Below, one piece after another: positions 44,901-52,964 of a DNA stretch of 64,000 nucleotides (its first letter is position 1; each line of letters starts with the position of its first letter). The DNA lies in the NCBI RefSeq assembly GCF_001905735.1, contig NZ_LISW01000010.1:264591-328590 (forward strand), in the 5' to 3' direction. The notes under the pieces were generated by a model. That model ran no database searches. It was given only the letters and a program-made list of their open reading frames with translations, and was not told the DNA's origin. A program made the position numbers and the translations under genes. The DNA is from Streptomyces sp. CB01249. GTDB taxonomy: Bacteria > Actinomycetota > Actinomycetes > Streptomycetales > Streptomycetaceae.

Positions 44901-46493
44901 CTACTGCGGAGGGTTTCCGTGCTTGCGGGCCGGCAGGTCGGCGTGCTTCGTACGGAGCATCGCGAGCGAGGCGATCAGCACCTCGCGCGTCCCGGCCGGG
45001 TCGATGACGTCGTCGACGAGCCCCCGCTCGGCGGCGTAATAAGGGTGCATCAGCTCGGTCTTGTACTCCTTGACCATGCGGGCGCGCATCGCCCCGGGGT
45101 CCTCGGCCTCCGCGATCTGCCGCCGGAAGATGACGTTGGCGGCGCCCTCCGCGCCCATCACGGCGATCTCGTTGGTGGGCCAGGCGTAGGTGAGGTCCGC
45201 ACCGATGGACTGGCTGTCCATGACGATGTAGGCGCCGCCGTACGCCTTGCGCAGGATCAGCGAGATACGGGGCACGGTGGCGTTGCAGTACGCGTACAGC
45301 AGTTTGGCGCCGTGCCGGATGATCCCCCCGTGCTCCTGGTCCACGCCGGGCAGGAAGCCGGGCACGTCGAGGAGCGTCACGATCGGGATGTTGAAGGCGT
45401 CGCAGAGCTGCACGAAGCGGGCGGCCTTCTCGGACGCCTCGATGTCGAGTACCCCGGCCAGCGTCTTCGGCTGGTTGGCGACGATGCCCACCACTTCACC
45501 GCCCAGCCGGGCCAGGACGCAGATGATGTTGCGCGCCCAGTGCTCGTGGACCTCCAGGTATTCGCCGTCGTCCACCAGCTCCTCGATGACCTCCGCCATG
45601 TCGTACGGGCGGTTGCCGTCCACCGGCACCAGCTCGAGGAGGGCGTCGGAGCGACGGTCGGCCGGGTCGGCGGTCGGTGCCACGGGCGGGTTCTCGCGGT
45701 TGTTCTGCGGCAGCAGGGACAACAGGTAGCGGACCTCGGCGATGCAGGTCTCCTCGTCGTCGTACGCGAAGTGCGCGACGCCCGAGGTCCGCGCGTGCAC
45801 ATCGGCTCCGCCCAGGCCGTTCTGCGTGATCTCCTCGCCGGTGACCGCCTTCACGACGTCCGGACCGGTGATGAACATCTGCGAGGTCTCACGGACCATG
45901 AACACGAAGTCCGTCAGGGCGGGGCTGTAGGCCGCACCACCCGCGCAGGGGCCGAGCATCACGCTGATCTGCGGAATCACGCCCGAAGCCTTGGTGTTGC
46001 GCTGGAAGATGCCGCCGTACCCCGCCAGCGCCGAGACGCCCTCCTGGATACGGGCGCCCGCGCCGTCGTTCAGGGAGACCAGCGGCGCACCGGCCGAGAT
46101 GGCCATGTCCATGATCTTGTGGATCTTCGTCGCGTGGGCCTCGCCCAGCGCCCCGCCGAAGATCCGGAAGTCGTGCGCGTACACGAAGACCGTCCGGCCC
46201 TCCACCGTGCCCCAGCCGGTGACCACACCGTCGGTGTACGGCTTCTTCGCCTCCAGGCCGAAACCCGTCGCCCGGTGGCGGCGCAACTGCTCGACCTCGT
46301 GGAAGGAACCCGGGTCGAAGAGGAGGTCGATGCGCTCGCGCGCCGTCAGCTTGCCCTTGGCGTGCTGCACCTCGGTCGCCCGGTCACCGGGCCCGCGCTC
46401 CGCCGCCGCGTGGATCTCGCGCAGTTCCGCCACGCGGCCGCGGAGACCGGCCTGCCCCAGCAGTTCCGGGACGGGGGTAGTGGTCATCGACAT
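44901..46493 (-). CDS. Acyl-CoA carboxylase beta subunit (carboxyltransferase)
   Basis: The 530-residue carboxyltransferase has QHAKGKLTARERIDLLFDPG, LNDGAGARIQEGVSALAGYG, MLGPCAGGAAYSPALTDF and LRKAYGGAYIVMDSQ. These motifs are typical of AccB/PccB-type subunits that transfer CO2 from biotin to acetyl- or propionyl-CoA. With the epsilon subunit upstream and a biotin carboxylase alpha subunit from elsewhere it would raise malonyl-CoA supply for the PKS. The ATG at 46493 (AAGGGA upstream) is preferred over longer versions. Confidence 0.95.
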   Translation of the reverse strand: MSMTTTPVPELLGQAGLRGRVAELREIHAAAERGPGDRATEVQHAKGKLTARERIDLLFDPGSFHEVEQLRRHRATGFGLEAKKPYTDGVVTGWGTVEGRTVFVYAHDFRIFGGALGEAHATKIHKIMDMAISAGAPLVSLNDGAGARIQEGVSALAGYGGIFQRNTKASGVIPQISVMLGPCAGGAAYSPALTDFVFMVRETSQMFITGPDVVKAVTGEEITQNGLGGADVHARTSGVAHFAYDDEETCIAEVRYLLSLLPQNNRENPPVAPTADPADRRSDALLELVPVDGNRPYDMAEVIEELVDDGEYLEVHEHWARNIICVLARLGGEVVGIVANQPKTLAGVLDIEASEKAARFVQLCDAFNIPIVTLLDVPGFLPGVDQEHGGIIRHGAKLLYAYCNATVPRISLILRKAYGGAYIVMDSQSIGADLTYAWPTNEIAVMGAEGAANVIFRRQIAEAEDPGAMRARMVKEYKTELMHPYYAAERGLVDDVIDPAGTREVLIASLAMLRTKHADLPARKHGNPPQ

Positions 46494-46527
46494 GTCGTCA
46501 GGTCCCTTCCTGGAATGCGTTGCCGCA

Positions 46528-46725
46528 CTATCGCCAGCTGCGCGGAGCTCGGTAGACGGGCTCCGGGCTCCACCCCGGGACGCGCCCGGCCGGGGCCTTC
46601 TCCCGCTGCCCGTCGGCGTCCGCGCGCAGGGCGAGCAGCACCACCGTGAGCGCGGCGAGCTCCTCCTCGGTGGCCCGCCCGCGCTCGATGCGCAACGCGG
46701 ACACCGCCGTTCCCGGACCGCCCAT
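46528..46725 (-). CDS. Acyl-CoA carboxylase epsilon subunit
   Basis: The 65-residue protein starts MGGPGTAVSALRIERGRATE and contains the epsilon-type segment TEEELAALTVVLLALRADAD followed by a short Pro/Trp-rich tail. Such small subunits stabilise actinobacterial carboxylase complexes and always neighbour the beta subunit, as here (34 nt upstream). GGAGGTGGGG precedes the ATG at 46725. Confidence 0.85.
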   Translation of the reverse strand: MGGPGTAVSALRIERGRATEEELAALTVVLLALRADADGQREKAPAGRVPGWSPEPVYRAPRSWR

Positions 46726-46809
46726 ACCCCACCTCCAGCGTTTACGGCAGCATCGGCCACCTCGCTGGAGCACCGCTCCGGCTCCACTGGAGAACCGCTC
46801 GACAAACGG

Positions 46810-48807
46810 TCAACGGCTCCCCGCACGCACGGCCTTCAGCCCCGTCGCCAGCGCACCGGCACAGCCCGGACCGCTGCCGACCCCCGTCATGACGACGGCC
46901 GCCACCGTGCCCTCGTCGGCCGCGCAGGCCATCTCGTACGCGGCAGCGCCCCCCGGCCCGGCACCGCACAGCACCAGCCGCCCGGTGCCCCGCAGCCTGG
47001 GCAGCGCGGAAGGATCCCCCGGCCGCGCCGCCCGCAGGCTCACGATCCGTTCCGGGCCCCGGTGATGACGGACCAGGGCCTCGTACGCACCCACGGGCAC
47101 ACCCGGCGTCCGCACCAGCACGATCGTGTCGGCCGACGGGTCCCCGGCGCGCAGCACCGCCACGTCGGGGCCCTCCGGCACGGGCGGCCGGGGCAGCACA
47201 CGGGGCACCTCGAAGCCTCGGAGGAGTTCGAGGAGATCGCCGACGGCGGACTGCGGATCGCGGTGGTCCGGCAACGACCTCAGCAGGCGCACGCAGTGCG
47301 AGAGCAGCGCGGACGCGTCCACGTCCCCCAGGCACCGACGGTCGTAGCGCACCGTGAGGGCGAGCCCGCCGTCCGCGTCGTGCCGGGCCGCGAGGGTGAG
47401 CGGCAGTCCGGGGTGCGCGCTGATGCTGCGCGGGGCGTCCACCTCGACGTCCTGGGCGCGCAGCTCCGCCAGCAGCGCGGCGGGCAGCTCGACCCGGTTG
47501 TCGAACACGATGCCGGTCTCGAAGAGTTCGGCGTCGGGGTTCCGGCCGGTCCAGACCCGGACCCGGTCGCCCGGCACCCAGGCGTGGACGGCCAGGTCCA
47601 GCGCGGCGTCACGCGCCTGCCCGAGAAGACCGGCCACCGGTTCGGCGGGATCGACGGTGACCGTCATCGGCAGCGGGTTGCCCAGCAGCCCCGGAATGCC
47701 CGCGGCGCCCTCCATCGGGATGTCCCGGGCCGACAGGTGCACGCCGAAGCTGACCGGCACCGGGCCGGCCGCACCGGCCGCCCGGTACAGCAGCAGCGCC
47801 CACACGGCGTGCAGGGCGCTGGACTCCCCCGCGCCGCGCATCGCGGCCCAGGTGCGCAGCCGGGTGGTCTGGGGCGGCCGCAACCGCCGGTGGACGCGTC
47901 CGGTGCCGAGCGGCCCGGCCGGGGACCCGTCGTCCGGGACCTCGGGCGCGGCCGTCTCCGGGGGCGCGGTGGCCGTCGCCCAGTAGGCGCGGGCGCCCTC
48001 GGTCCGCTGCCGGGCCAGCCACCGGGCGTGGTCGCGCACATCGGGGCGCCGCTCGCGTCCGGGCAGGGCGCCCCCGCGGACGTACGCCCGGTAGAACTCC
48101 CGCAGCAGCAGGTGGACTCCGCGCTCGTCCAGCAGCGCCCGGTGGTAGGTGAGCAGGACCCGGGTGGGCGCGCGGGTGCCCCCGGGGCGGGGCGGCCCGT
48201 CCATCAGGGTCACGCGCAGCAGGCCGGGGCGGTGCGGTGCGAAGCCGCGCAGGCGGTCGCGCTCGATCAGGTCGCTCCAGGAGACGACGCCGTGTGCGAG
48301 GTGGACGACGTCGATCGCGGCCCAGTCGTGCAGCACCAGCCGGGGCAGGTGCGTCCAGTCGAAGGCCGCCCGCAGGACGGTCTCCCGGTCGGCGACGGAC
48401 AGCCAGGCGGCGGTGAACCGGGCGAGGTCGACCGGTCCCGTCCAGTTCCAGGCGACCTGGCCGACGTGCCCGCCCGCCGGCTCCTCGACGGCCGCGCGGA
48501 TCAGGTCCTGCTGGTGCCCGGACACCGTGACGGTGTCGCGCGCGCCGCCCGCCAGCGCCAGGACGTCGGCGAACACCTCGGCTCCGGGCCGGGCCGGACC
48601 GCCCCGCACGTGCGCGACGCGCAGGGTGAGGCGCCCGGGTCCGGACGGCTCCGCCGTCACCGTGTACGCATGACGCTGGGTCACCCGGGCCGCCACCGCC
48701 TCGGCCGGACCGGGGGCGAGGGGGCCGCACAGCTCCGCCTCGACGGACGGGCCGGAGGCGTCGGGCACCGGTGCGAGGACCACCGCAAGCACCAGATCGT
48801 CACTCAT
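46810..48807 (-). CDS. Condensation-like protein 2 with broken HHxxxDG and degenerate thioesterase-like tail
   Basis: The 665-residue protein has the same architecture as that at 25214-27298: condensation core motifs ETVLRAAF, LLREFYRAYVRGGALPGRER, ESSALHAVWALLLYRAAG and GIPGLLGNPLPMTVTVDPAE. HHxxxDG has become HRALLDE (about 222-228), with Arg at the catalytic His. Its thioesterase-like tail (IVLVRTPGVPVGAYEALVRH, LVLCGAGPGGAAAYEMA) has no nucleophile at the elbow and also ends before a catalytic His. The pair may work as a complex, analogous to KS-alpha with KS-beta. It follows SARP 4 in the same operon. Confidence 0.75.
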   Translation of the reverse strand: MSDDLVLAVVLAPVPDASGPSVEAELCGPLAPGPAEAVAARVTQRHAYTVTAEPSGPGRLTLRVAHVRGGPARPGAEVFADVLALAGGARDTVTVSGHQQDLIRAAVEEPAGGHVGQVAWNWTGPVDLARFTAAWLSVADRETVLRAAFDWTHLPRLVLHDWAAIDVVHLAHGVVSWSDLIERDRLRGFAPHRPGLLRVTLMDGPPRPGGTRAPTRVLLTYHRALLDERGVHLLLREFYRAYVRGGALPGRERRPDVRDHARWLARQRTEGARAYWATATAPPETAAPEVPDDGSPAGPLGTGRVHRRLRPPQTTRLRTWAAMRGAGESSALHAVWALLLYRAAGAAGPVPVSFGVHLSARDIPMEGAAGIPGLLGNPLPMTVTVDPAEPVAGLLGQARDAALDLAVHAWVPGDRVRVWTGRNPDAELFETGIVFDNRVELPAALLAELRAQDVEVDAPRSISAHPGLPLTLAARHDADGGLALTVRYDRRCLGDVDASALLSHCVRLLRSLPDHRDPQSAVGDLLELLRGFEVPRVLPRPPVPEGPDVAVLRAGDPSADTIVLVRTPGVPVGAYEALVRHHRGPERIVSLRAARPGDPSALPRLRGTGRLVLCGAGPGGAAAYEMACAADEGTVAAVVMTGVGSGPGCAGALATGLKAVRAGSR

Positions 48808-48869
48808 CGGGGCCCTGAGCCCGCGTGCGCCGCATCACTTGCCCTCCCTCAGCCGGTACGGCTGCCCTC

Positions 48870-49676
48870 TCAGGCGAGCCGCACTCCGCTCGCCCCCGCG
48901 ACGCCCTCGGGCCGGGCCATGAGGATGGAACGCTGCAACTTGGCCAGCGCGGGCGAGGGTTCGAGCCCGAGCGTGCGGACCAGCGTGGAGCGCAGCCGCT
49001 GGTAGGCGTCCAGCGCCTCGCCGCGCCGCCCGGAGCGGTAGAGGGCCAGCATGTACTGGCCGCACAGGCTCTCATGGGTGGAGTACCTGCTGAGCAGGAC
49101 GGTGAGTTCGGAGAGCAGTTCGCGGTGGCGGCCGAGTCTGAGGTCGGCCTCGATGCGCTGGTCCAGGGCGCACAGCCGGCTCTCCTCCAGCCGCTTGATC
49201 TGGGTGTCGAGGTGCGGCCCGGTGTGGACGTCGGCGAGTGCGGGGCCGGTCCACAGGGCCAGCGCCTCGCGCAGCAGCCGCGCGCCCTCGGGGAAGTCCT
49301 CGGCGTCCATGGCCCGGTATCCCATCCCGGCCAGCCGCTCGAAGTCCTGCACGTCGTGGCTGCCTTCGCCGCCCTTGAGTAAGTAGCCCCCAGGGACGGT
49401 GAGCAGGACGTCCTTGGCCGTGCGGGTGTCGTCGCCGTGCTCGTCGAGCGCGGCGGTGATCAGTTCGCGCAGCTGGAGGATGTAGGTCTGGAGGGTGGGC
49501 CGGGCGCTGCGCGGCGGCTCGCTCCCCCACAGCTCTTCGGTGAGGGTGCCCACGGGCACCACCTCGTCGGCGTGCAGGGCCAGCAGGGCGAGCACCTGCC
49601 GGGGCTTGGGCGCGGTCGGTGTGATCGAAGTGCCCATTTCCCGCACGGCAAGCGTGCCGAGTACGTCGATGTCCAC
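48870..49676 (-). CDS. SARP-family activator 4, with a TTA codon
   Basis: The 268-residue protein has a winged helix (VLGTLAVREMGTSITPTAPK, LTEELWGSEPPRSARPTLQT) and an activation domain (YMLALYRSGRRGEALDAYQR), and is close to SARP 3. Leu99, in VPGGYLLKGG, is encoded by TTA (complement of 49380-49382), so it depends on bldA whereas SARP 3 does not. The GTG at 49676 follows GGGGAGA. The twin operator-like element lies 68 bp upstream. It heads the operon with the condensation-like protein and the carboxylase subunits. Confidence 0.93.
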   Translation of the reverse strand: MDIDVLGTLAVREMGTSITPTAPKPRQVLALLALHADEVVPVGTLTEELWGSEPPRSARPTLQTYILQLRELITAALDEHGDDTRTAKDVLLTVPGGYLLKGGEGSHDVQDFERLAGMGYRAMDAEDFPEGARLLREALALWTGPALADVHTGPHLDTQIKRLEESRLCALDQRIEADLRLGRHRELLSELTVLLSRYSTHESLCGQYMLALYRSGRRGEALDAYQRLRSTLVRTLGLEPSPALAKLQRSILMARPEGVAGASGVRLA

Positions 49677-49743
49677 GCGGTCTCCCCGTCATCCCCAAGC
49701 CGCCGGGACGCGGCCTGGAACGTCTGCTGACGGAACGATTTAA

Positions 49744-49788
49744 AAACAGCACGAGCGGTATGTCAATACCAAACCGTGCGCCCTGTTT
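49744..49788. promoter_or_regulatory. Second twin ARE-like element
   Basis: The layout equals the one at 44834-44878: an 18-nt left half (AAACAGCACGAGCGGTAT), the identical spacer gtcaatacc, and an 18-nt right half (AAACCGTGCGCCCTGTTT). Here the arms are imperfect complements, so DNA recognition rather than RNA folding is being conserved. It lies upstream of SARP 4. The rest of 49677-50067 holds no gene; GTGAGGACG-like repeats at 49947-50000 look incidental. Confidence 0.7.
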
Positions 49789-50067
49789 AGTCTCGTGCGG
49801 ACCGCCAGTGATCCTTGAGGGACGACCACCTTGATCCGATAAGTTTCCCCAAAAACGGACAAAAAGAAGGGAGTTGGAGCACCCGAGGGGGTCCACATCG
49901 AGACAGCGAGGGCTCGAATTACCAGACCGCCCGGACTGTTTTACGAGGTGAGGGCGTGGGCGAGAACGTGGGTGAGGACGCTGGTGAGGACGTGCCGGCA
50001 ACGCGACGGAGACGCGGCAGCGGCCGGCGGTTAGGCGCCCGGGAGCACCCCGCCCGGGGCTGCGGCG

Positions 50068-50652
50068 CTACTCCGCCGGGGTCAGCCGCGGCAGCACGAA
50101 CGACCACAGCTGGACCAGCCGCTCCGCGGACCGCCAGTACCGGTCGGCCGCGCCGAGGGTCTTCAGGCCGAGCGTCGCCGCCACAATGACCACCGCCGCG
50201 TCCTCGGCCGAGACGTCCTCGGCCAACTCCCCGTCGGCGCGAGCCTGGACGAGGACGTTGCGCACCCACTCGTACCACCAGTCATGGAGCTTGGCCTCGC
50301 TCTTGCGCGAGGGGTCGCCGCCCAGCCGGAAGCCCGCGCGCACGACCGGATCGTCGGCGACCGCGTCCATCAGCCGACCCGCAGCGGCGACGAGCTCCTG
50401 GAGCCGGCCGCCCTCGGCGGTGCGCGCGGCCTCCTCGGTCAGCGCGAGGGCGGCCGCCGCGGCGGCGTCCTCCACGGCGGTCGCGAGCGCGTCCTTGTTG
50501 GGGAAGTGGAAGTGCAGGGCGCCCGAACTCACCCCGGCCCGGCCGCTGATGACCGGAAGCGTCGCCATCGCGTACCCGTCGGCACCGAAGACCTCCGCCG
50601 CGGCCGAGATGAGGGCCTGACGCGTCACAGCCGCTCGCGCCTGCTTCACCAT
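50068..50652 (-). CDS. TetR-family regulator, ArpA-type (receptor or pseudoreceptor)
   Basis: The 194-residue protein has the N-terminal pattern of butyrolactone receptor homologues (MVKQARAAVTRQALISAAAE) and the recognition segment ISGRAGVSSGALHFHFPNKDAL. The ligand domain includes LHDWWYEWVRNVLVQARADGEL. It is divergent from afsA across a 506-bp intergenic region rich in operator-like sites, the classic arrangement for a signal synthase and its repressor. The Ala-rich ligand domain makes a pseudoreceptor role plausible; the protein at 60338-61009 is a better canonical receptor. Confidence 0.87.
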   Translation of the reverse strand: MVKQARAAVTRQALISAAAEVFGADGYAMATLPVISGRAGVSSGALHFHFPNKDALATAVEDAAAAAALALTEEAARTAEGGRLQELVAAAGRLMDAVADDPVVRAGFRLGGDPSRKSEAKLHDWWYEWVRNVLVQARADGELAEDVSAEDAAVVIVAATLGLKTLGAADRYWRSAERLVQLWSFVLPRLTPAE

Positions 50653-50739
50653 CGTGTCCTCCTCCGGGCGGGCGGGGAACCGGCGTAAAGCCGTCCGATT
50701 CACCCAGGATTCTCCATACTGACTCGTGCACACCCTAGC

Positions 50740-50763
50740 AAACCGCACGGCTGGTTGGTTTAT
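50740..50763. promoter_or_regulatory. ARE-like site at the TetR promoter
   Basis: AAACCGCACGG followed by CTGGTTGGTTTAT forms a degenerate inverted repeat of AAACC and GGTTT. It lies 88 bp upstream of the TetR start at 50652, where autoregulation would act. Confidence 0.45.
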
Positions 50764-50897
50764 GACCGCAGCGTGCGCCTCGCGGGGGTTCAGCTGATCA
50801 TTTTGCATGCGGCCGAGGGACTCGCGAGCTCCGACCTTGGAAACAGTTGGTTTCTCCAGTCGTTCTCCCCGAAAAATGCACCGCGAACCAACAAAAG

Positions 50898-50915
50898 AAA
50901 CCGCCCGATAGGTTT
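50898..50915. promoter_or_regulatory. ARE-like site in the TetR/afsA intergenic region
   Basis: AAACCGCCCGATAGGTTT is an inverted repeat of AAACC and GGTTT with an 8-nt centre, in the size range of receptor operators. Confidence 0.4.
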
Positions 50916-51092
50916 CTTCTTCCGACGGCCTGGGTGGAGAACGAGAGCCGCGCGAGGCGTCATGCACCCTATGTCCGTCTTCCTGCCTTATTGCGAGGGC
51001 GCATATGCCTGCCGGAGACTCAGAAACGGAACCTGTTATTCAAGTAAACGCTTGGCTCTTGGTAAAGTCTTTACTTTTGGGCCGATTGAAGA

Positions 51093-51114
51093 AAACCGGT
51101 AGGTCCGTATCTTA
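51093..51114. promoter_or_regulatory. ARE-like site at the afsA promoter
   Basis: It begins AAACCGGTAGGT and ends CGTATCTTA. The 22-bp site shares both ends with the one at 61056-61077, upstream of the receptor gene. TATCTT could double as a -10 box, so a bound receptor would block afsA transcription. It ends 44 bp before the afsA ATG. Confidence 0.6.
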
Positions 51115-51158
51115 AGTGGCGTCGCCGAACCCAGGTTTCACGTCCAGACGGGGGCCCC

Positions 51159-52115
51159 ATGAGTCTCACCACCGCTGAAGCCAGAACCGCACTCCCGGCC
51201 GCACCGCGGCTGACCAGCACGGTCGCGAAGGAGTACGTGCACCGCGACTCCGTCGCGGAGGTGTTCCTCACCGGATGCGACTCCCGGGACGGGATGAGCT
51301 TCGCGCTGACCGGCCAATGGCCTCGCGCCCACACCATGTTCCGGAGCCAGGACGGCACGAGCCACGATCCGCTCCAGATCGCGGAAACGTTCCGGCAGGC
51401 GGGCATCTACGTCTCCCACGTGGAGCTGGGCGTGCCGCTCGGCCACAACTTCGTGATGTCGAGCATCACGTACACGGCCGATCCCGGGAACCTGCGCATC
51501 GCCTCGGGGCCCACCGACTTCGACCTCGACACCCGGTGCACGGACATCGTCCGGCGCAGGGGCATCGCCAGCCGCGTCGCCTTCGAGTTCGCGCTCCGCC
51601 GGGGCGGCCGCTCGCTGGCCGGCGGCACCGGGCAGATCTCCGTGATCCCCCCGGCCGTCTACAACCGGTTACGCCAGAACCGCGCCGCCCAACCGCCCGT
51701 CACCGCACCGCACCCGGCCCGCAATCCGCTGCCGCCGGCCGTGGTCGGACGGCCGTACACCACGGATGTCGTGCTCTCCCCCGCCCCCGGCTCCGCACCC
51801 GGCGGAAGGCCGCGCTGGCTGCTCACCCCGGACCTCGACCACCCGATCCTCTTCGACCACAAGGGCGATCACGTGCCCGGCATGGTCCTGCTCGAAGCCG
51901 CCCGCCAGGCCGCCTGCGCCGTGATGGCGCCCGGGACGTTCACCCCGGCCACCGCCGCCAACGACTTCCACCAGTACGCCGAACTCGACCGGCCCTGCTG
52001 GATCGAGGTGACCCGGGTGGAGCGCGAACCCGGCAACATGGTCACGGTGGAGATCACCGGCCACCAGGACGGCAAGAACGTCTTCACCTCGGTGCTGACC
52101 GGCCCGGTCGACTAG
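51159..52115 (+). CDS. AfsA-family butyrolactone/butenolide synthase, with a TTA codon
   Basis: The 318-residue protein contains two A-factor-synthase hotdog repeats. The first has VAKEYVHRDSVAEVFLTGCD and VSHVELGVPLGHNFVMSSI; the second has RPYTTDVVLS, HPILFDHKGDHVPGMVLLEA and RQAACAV. AfsA-type enzymes condense a beta-ketoacyl thioester with dihydroxyacetone phosphate to start gamma-butyrolactone or butenolide signals. Leu171 is a TTA codon (51669-51671), tying signal production to bldA. No dedicated reductase is adjacent, but the NmrA-like proteins in the window could serve. Confidence 0.93.
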   Translation: MSLTTAEARTALPAAPRLTSTVAKEYVHRDSVAEVFLTGCDSRDGMSFALTGQWPRAHTMFRSQDGTSHDPLQIAETFRQAGIYVSHVELGVPLGHNFVMSSITYTADPGNLRIASGPTDFDLDTRCTDIVRRRGIASRVAFEFALRRGGRSLAGGTGQISVIPPAVYNRLRQNRAAQPPVTAPHPARNPLPPAVVGRPYTTDVVLSPAPGSAPGGRPRWLLTPDLDHPILFDHKGDHVPGMVLLEAARQAACAVMAPGTFTPATAANDFHQYAELDRPCWIEVTRVEREPGNMVTVEITGHQDGKNVFTSVLTGPVD

Positions 52116-52224
52116 GCGGGCCCTGCCCGCCGCCCGGGACCTCACCCGCCCCCAAGAACAAACCGGATGTGCTGTTCGGATCGATGAACGGCAGCCACCG
52201 GTACGGAGAACACCCGGTACCGCC

Positions 52225-52305
52225 TTGGGTCGCTGACCCGCCCACGCGGCGAACCAGCAGGTCACACCCGTACGCGCCGCACCACAGCGACCGAAGCGAC
52301 CGAAG
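52225..52305. repeat. Iteron-bearing half-origin remnant
   Basis: It contains TTGGGTCGCTGACC (52225-52238), AGCAGGTCA (52256-52264) and the iteron pair AGCGACCGAAGCGACCGAAG (52286-52305). The order AGGTCA then AGCGACCGAAGCGACC matches the left half of the origin at 55350-55395, as if half of that origin had been duplicated between afsA and tpg. Confidence 0.6.
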
Positions 52306-52316
52306 AACCCGCTCGC

Positions 52317-52370
52317 GCCTGTACGCGGAAGGCCGCGCCCGCCAGAGGGCCGCGCCTTCCGCGTACAGGC
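52317..52370. terminator. Bidirectional hairpin terminator between afsA and tpg
   Basis: GCCTGTACGCGGAAGG (52317-52332) and CCTTCCGCGTACAGGC (52355-52370) form a perfect 16-bp stem with further GC pairing inside. It lies between the convergent ends of afsA (52115) and tpg (52398) and could serve both. Confidence 0.8.
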
Positions 52371-52397
52371 ATGCCCGACGGCCCTCGCGACGCGCCG

Positions 52398-52952
52398 TCA
52401 GAGGTCGAAGGCGACGTGCTCCAAGTCGGTGTACTCCACGAGGAGCCCCTGCGCCCGGCGCCCGCCGTCCTTGAAGTAGATCTCCTGCAACCCCTCGGCG
52501 GCGACCTCCTGGAGCTGGCGGTCGCTGCCGCCCTGCTCCCGGAGTTCGAAGAGCCGGGCCGCGTACGTCGGCGGGAGCGCCACGGTGAGGTGGCGCAGCC
52601 GGGCGTCGTCGGTGGAGCCGGGCGCCGCCGTGTAGCCGAACCGGGCCCGGGTGTCGATGACGATGCCCCCGGTGGTCGACGCGGCCTTCCGGGCCTTCGC
52701 CTGGATCTGCGGCTGCCAGCGCCGCTTGACCTCCCGTTCCAGGCGGGCGGCCAGCTCCGGACGGGGCTTCTTCAGCTGGTTGCGCACGTACCGCTCGACC
52801 GTGCGCTGAGTGATCCCCAGGAGTGCGGCGGCGGCCCTGGTGCCCTTGAGCTGCTTCACGAGATACCGCATCTGCGCACCGGCCGACTTGGGCGCGGGCC
52901 GGGTGAACGCCCGCTGGACCGCCTCGTCGAGACCTTCCCCGACCGTGTTCAT
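52398..52952 (-). CDS. tpg: Telomere terminal protein Tpg
   Basis: The 184-residue protein has the size and pattern of Streptomyces Tpg: MRYLVKQLKGTRAAAALLGI, TQRTVERYVRNQLKKPRPEL (a helix-turn-helix-like DNA-binding segment) and GGIVIDTRARFGYTAAPGST. Tpg is covalently attached to the 5' ends of linear replicons and primes end patching. Thr114 of characterised Tpg is, as I recall, the nucleotidylated residue, and this protein has Thr at exactly 114 (APGSTDDARLR). It lies 12 nt downstream of tap. Confidence 0.93.
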   Translation of the reverse strand: MNTVGEGLDEAVQRAFTRPAPKSAGAQMRYLVKQLKGTRAAAALLGITQRTVERYVRNQLKKPRPELAARLEREVKRRWQPQIQAKARKAASTTGGIVIDTRARFGYTAAPGSTDDARLRHLTVALPPTYAARLFELREQGGSDRQLQEVAAEGLQEIYFKDGGRRAQGLLVEYTDLEHVAFDL

Positions 52953-52964
52953 CGGCTGGTTCCC

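Larger units (their letters stand above)
50653..51158. promoter_or_regulatory. Divergent TetR/afsA control region
   Basis: This 506-bp region is markedly AT-richer than its surroundings. Besides the three operator-like sites listed separately it has GTAAAG-T-CTTTAC (51062-51074), a perfect 6-bp palindrome just before the afsA site, and AAACAGTTGGTTT at about 50841-50853. No convincing gene lies within it. Confidence 0.6.

Noticed and set aside
46528..46773. Longer 81-residue version of the carboxylase epsilon subunit
   Set aside because: The extra N-terminus (Cys/Arg-rich) has no ribosome site, whereas the ATG at 46725 has GGAGGTGGGG upstream.
49947..50000. GTGAGGACG-like tandem repeats
   Set aside because: Irregular spacing and no symmetry; probably incidental purine-rich sequence.
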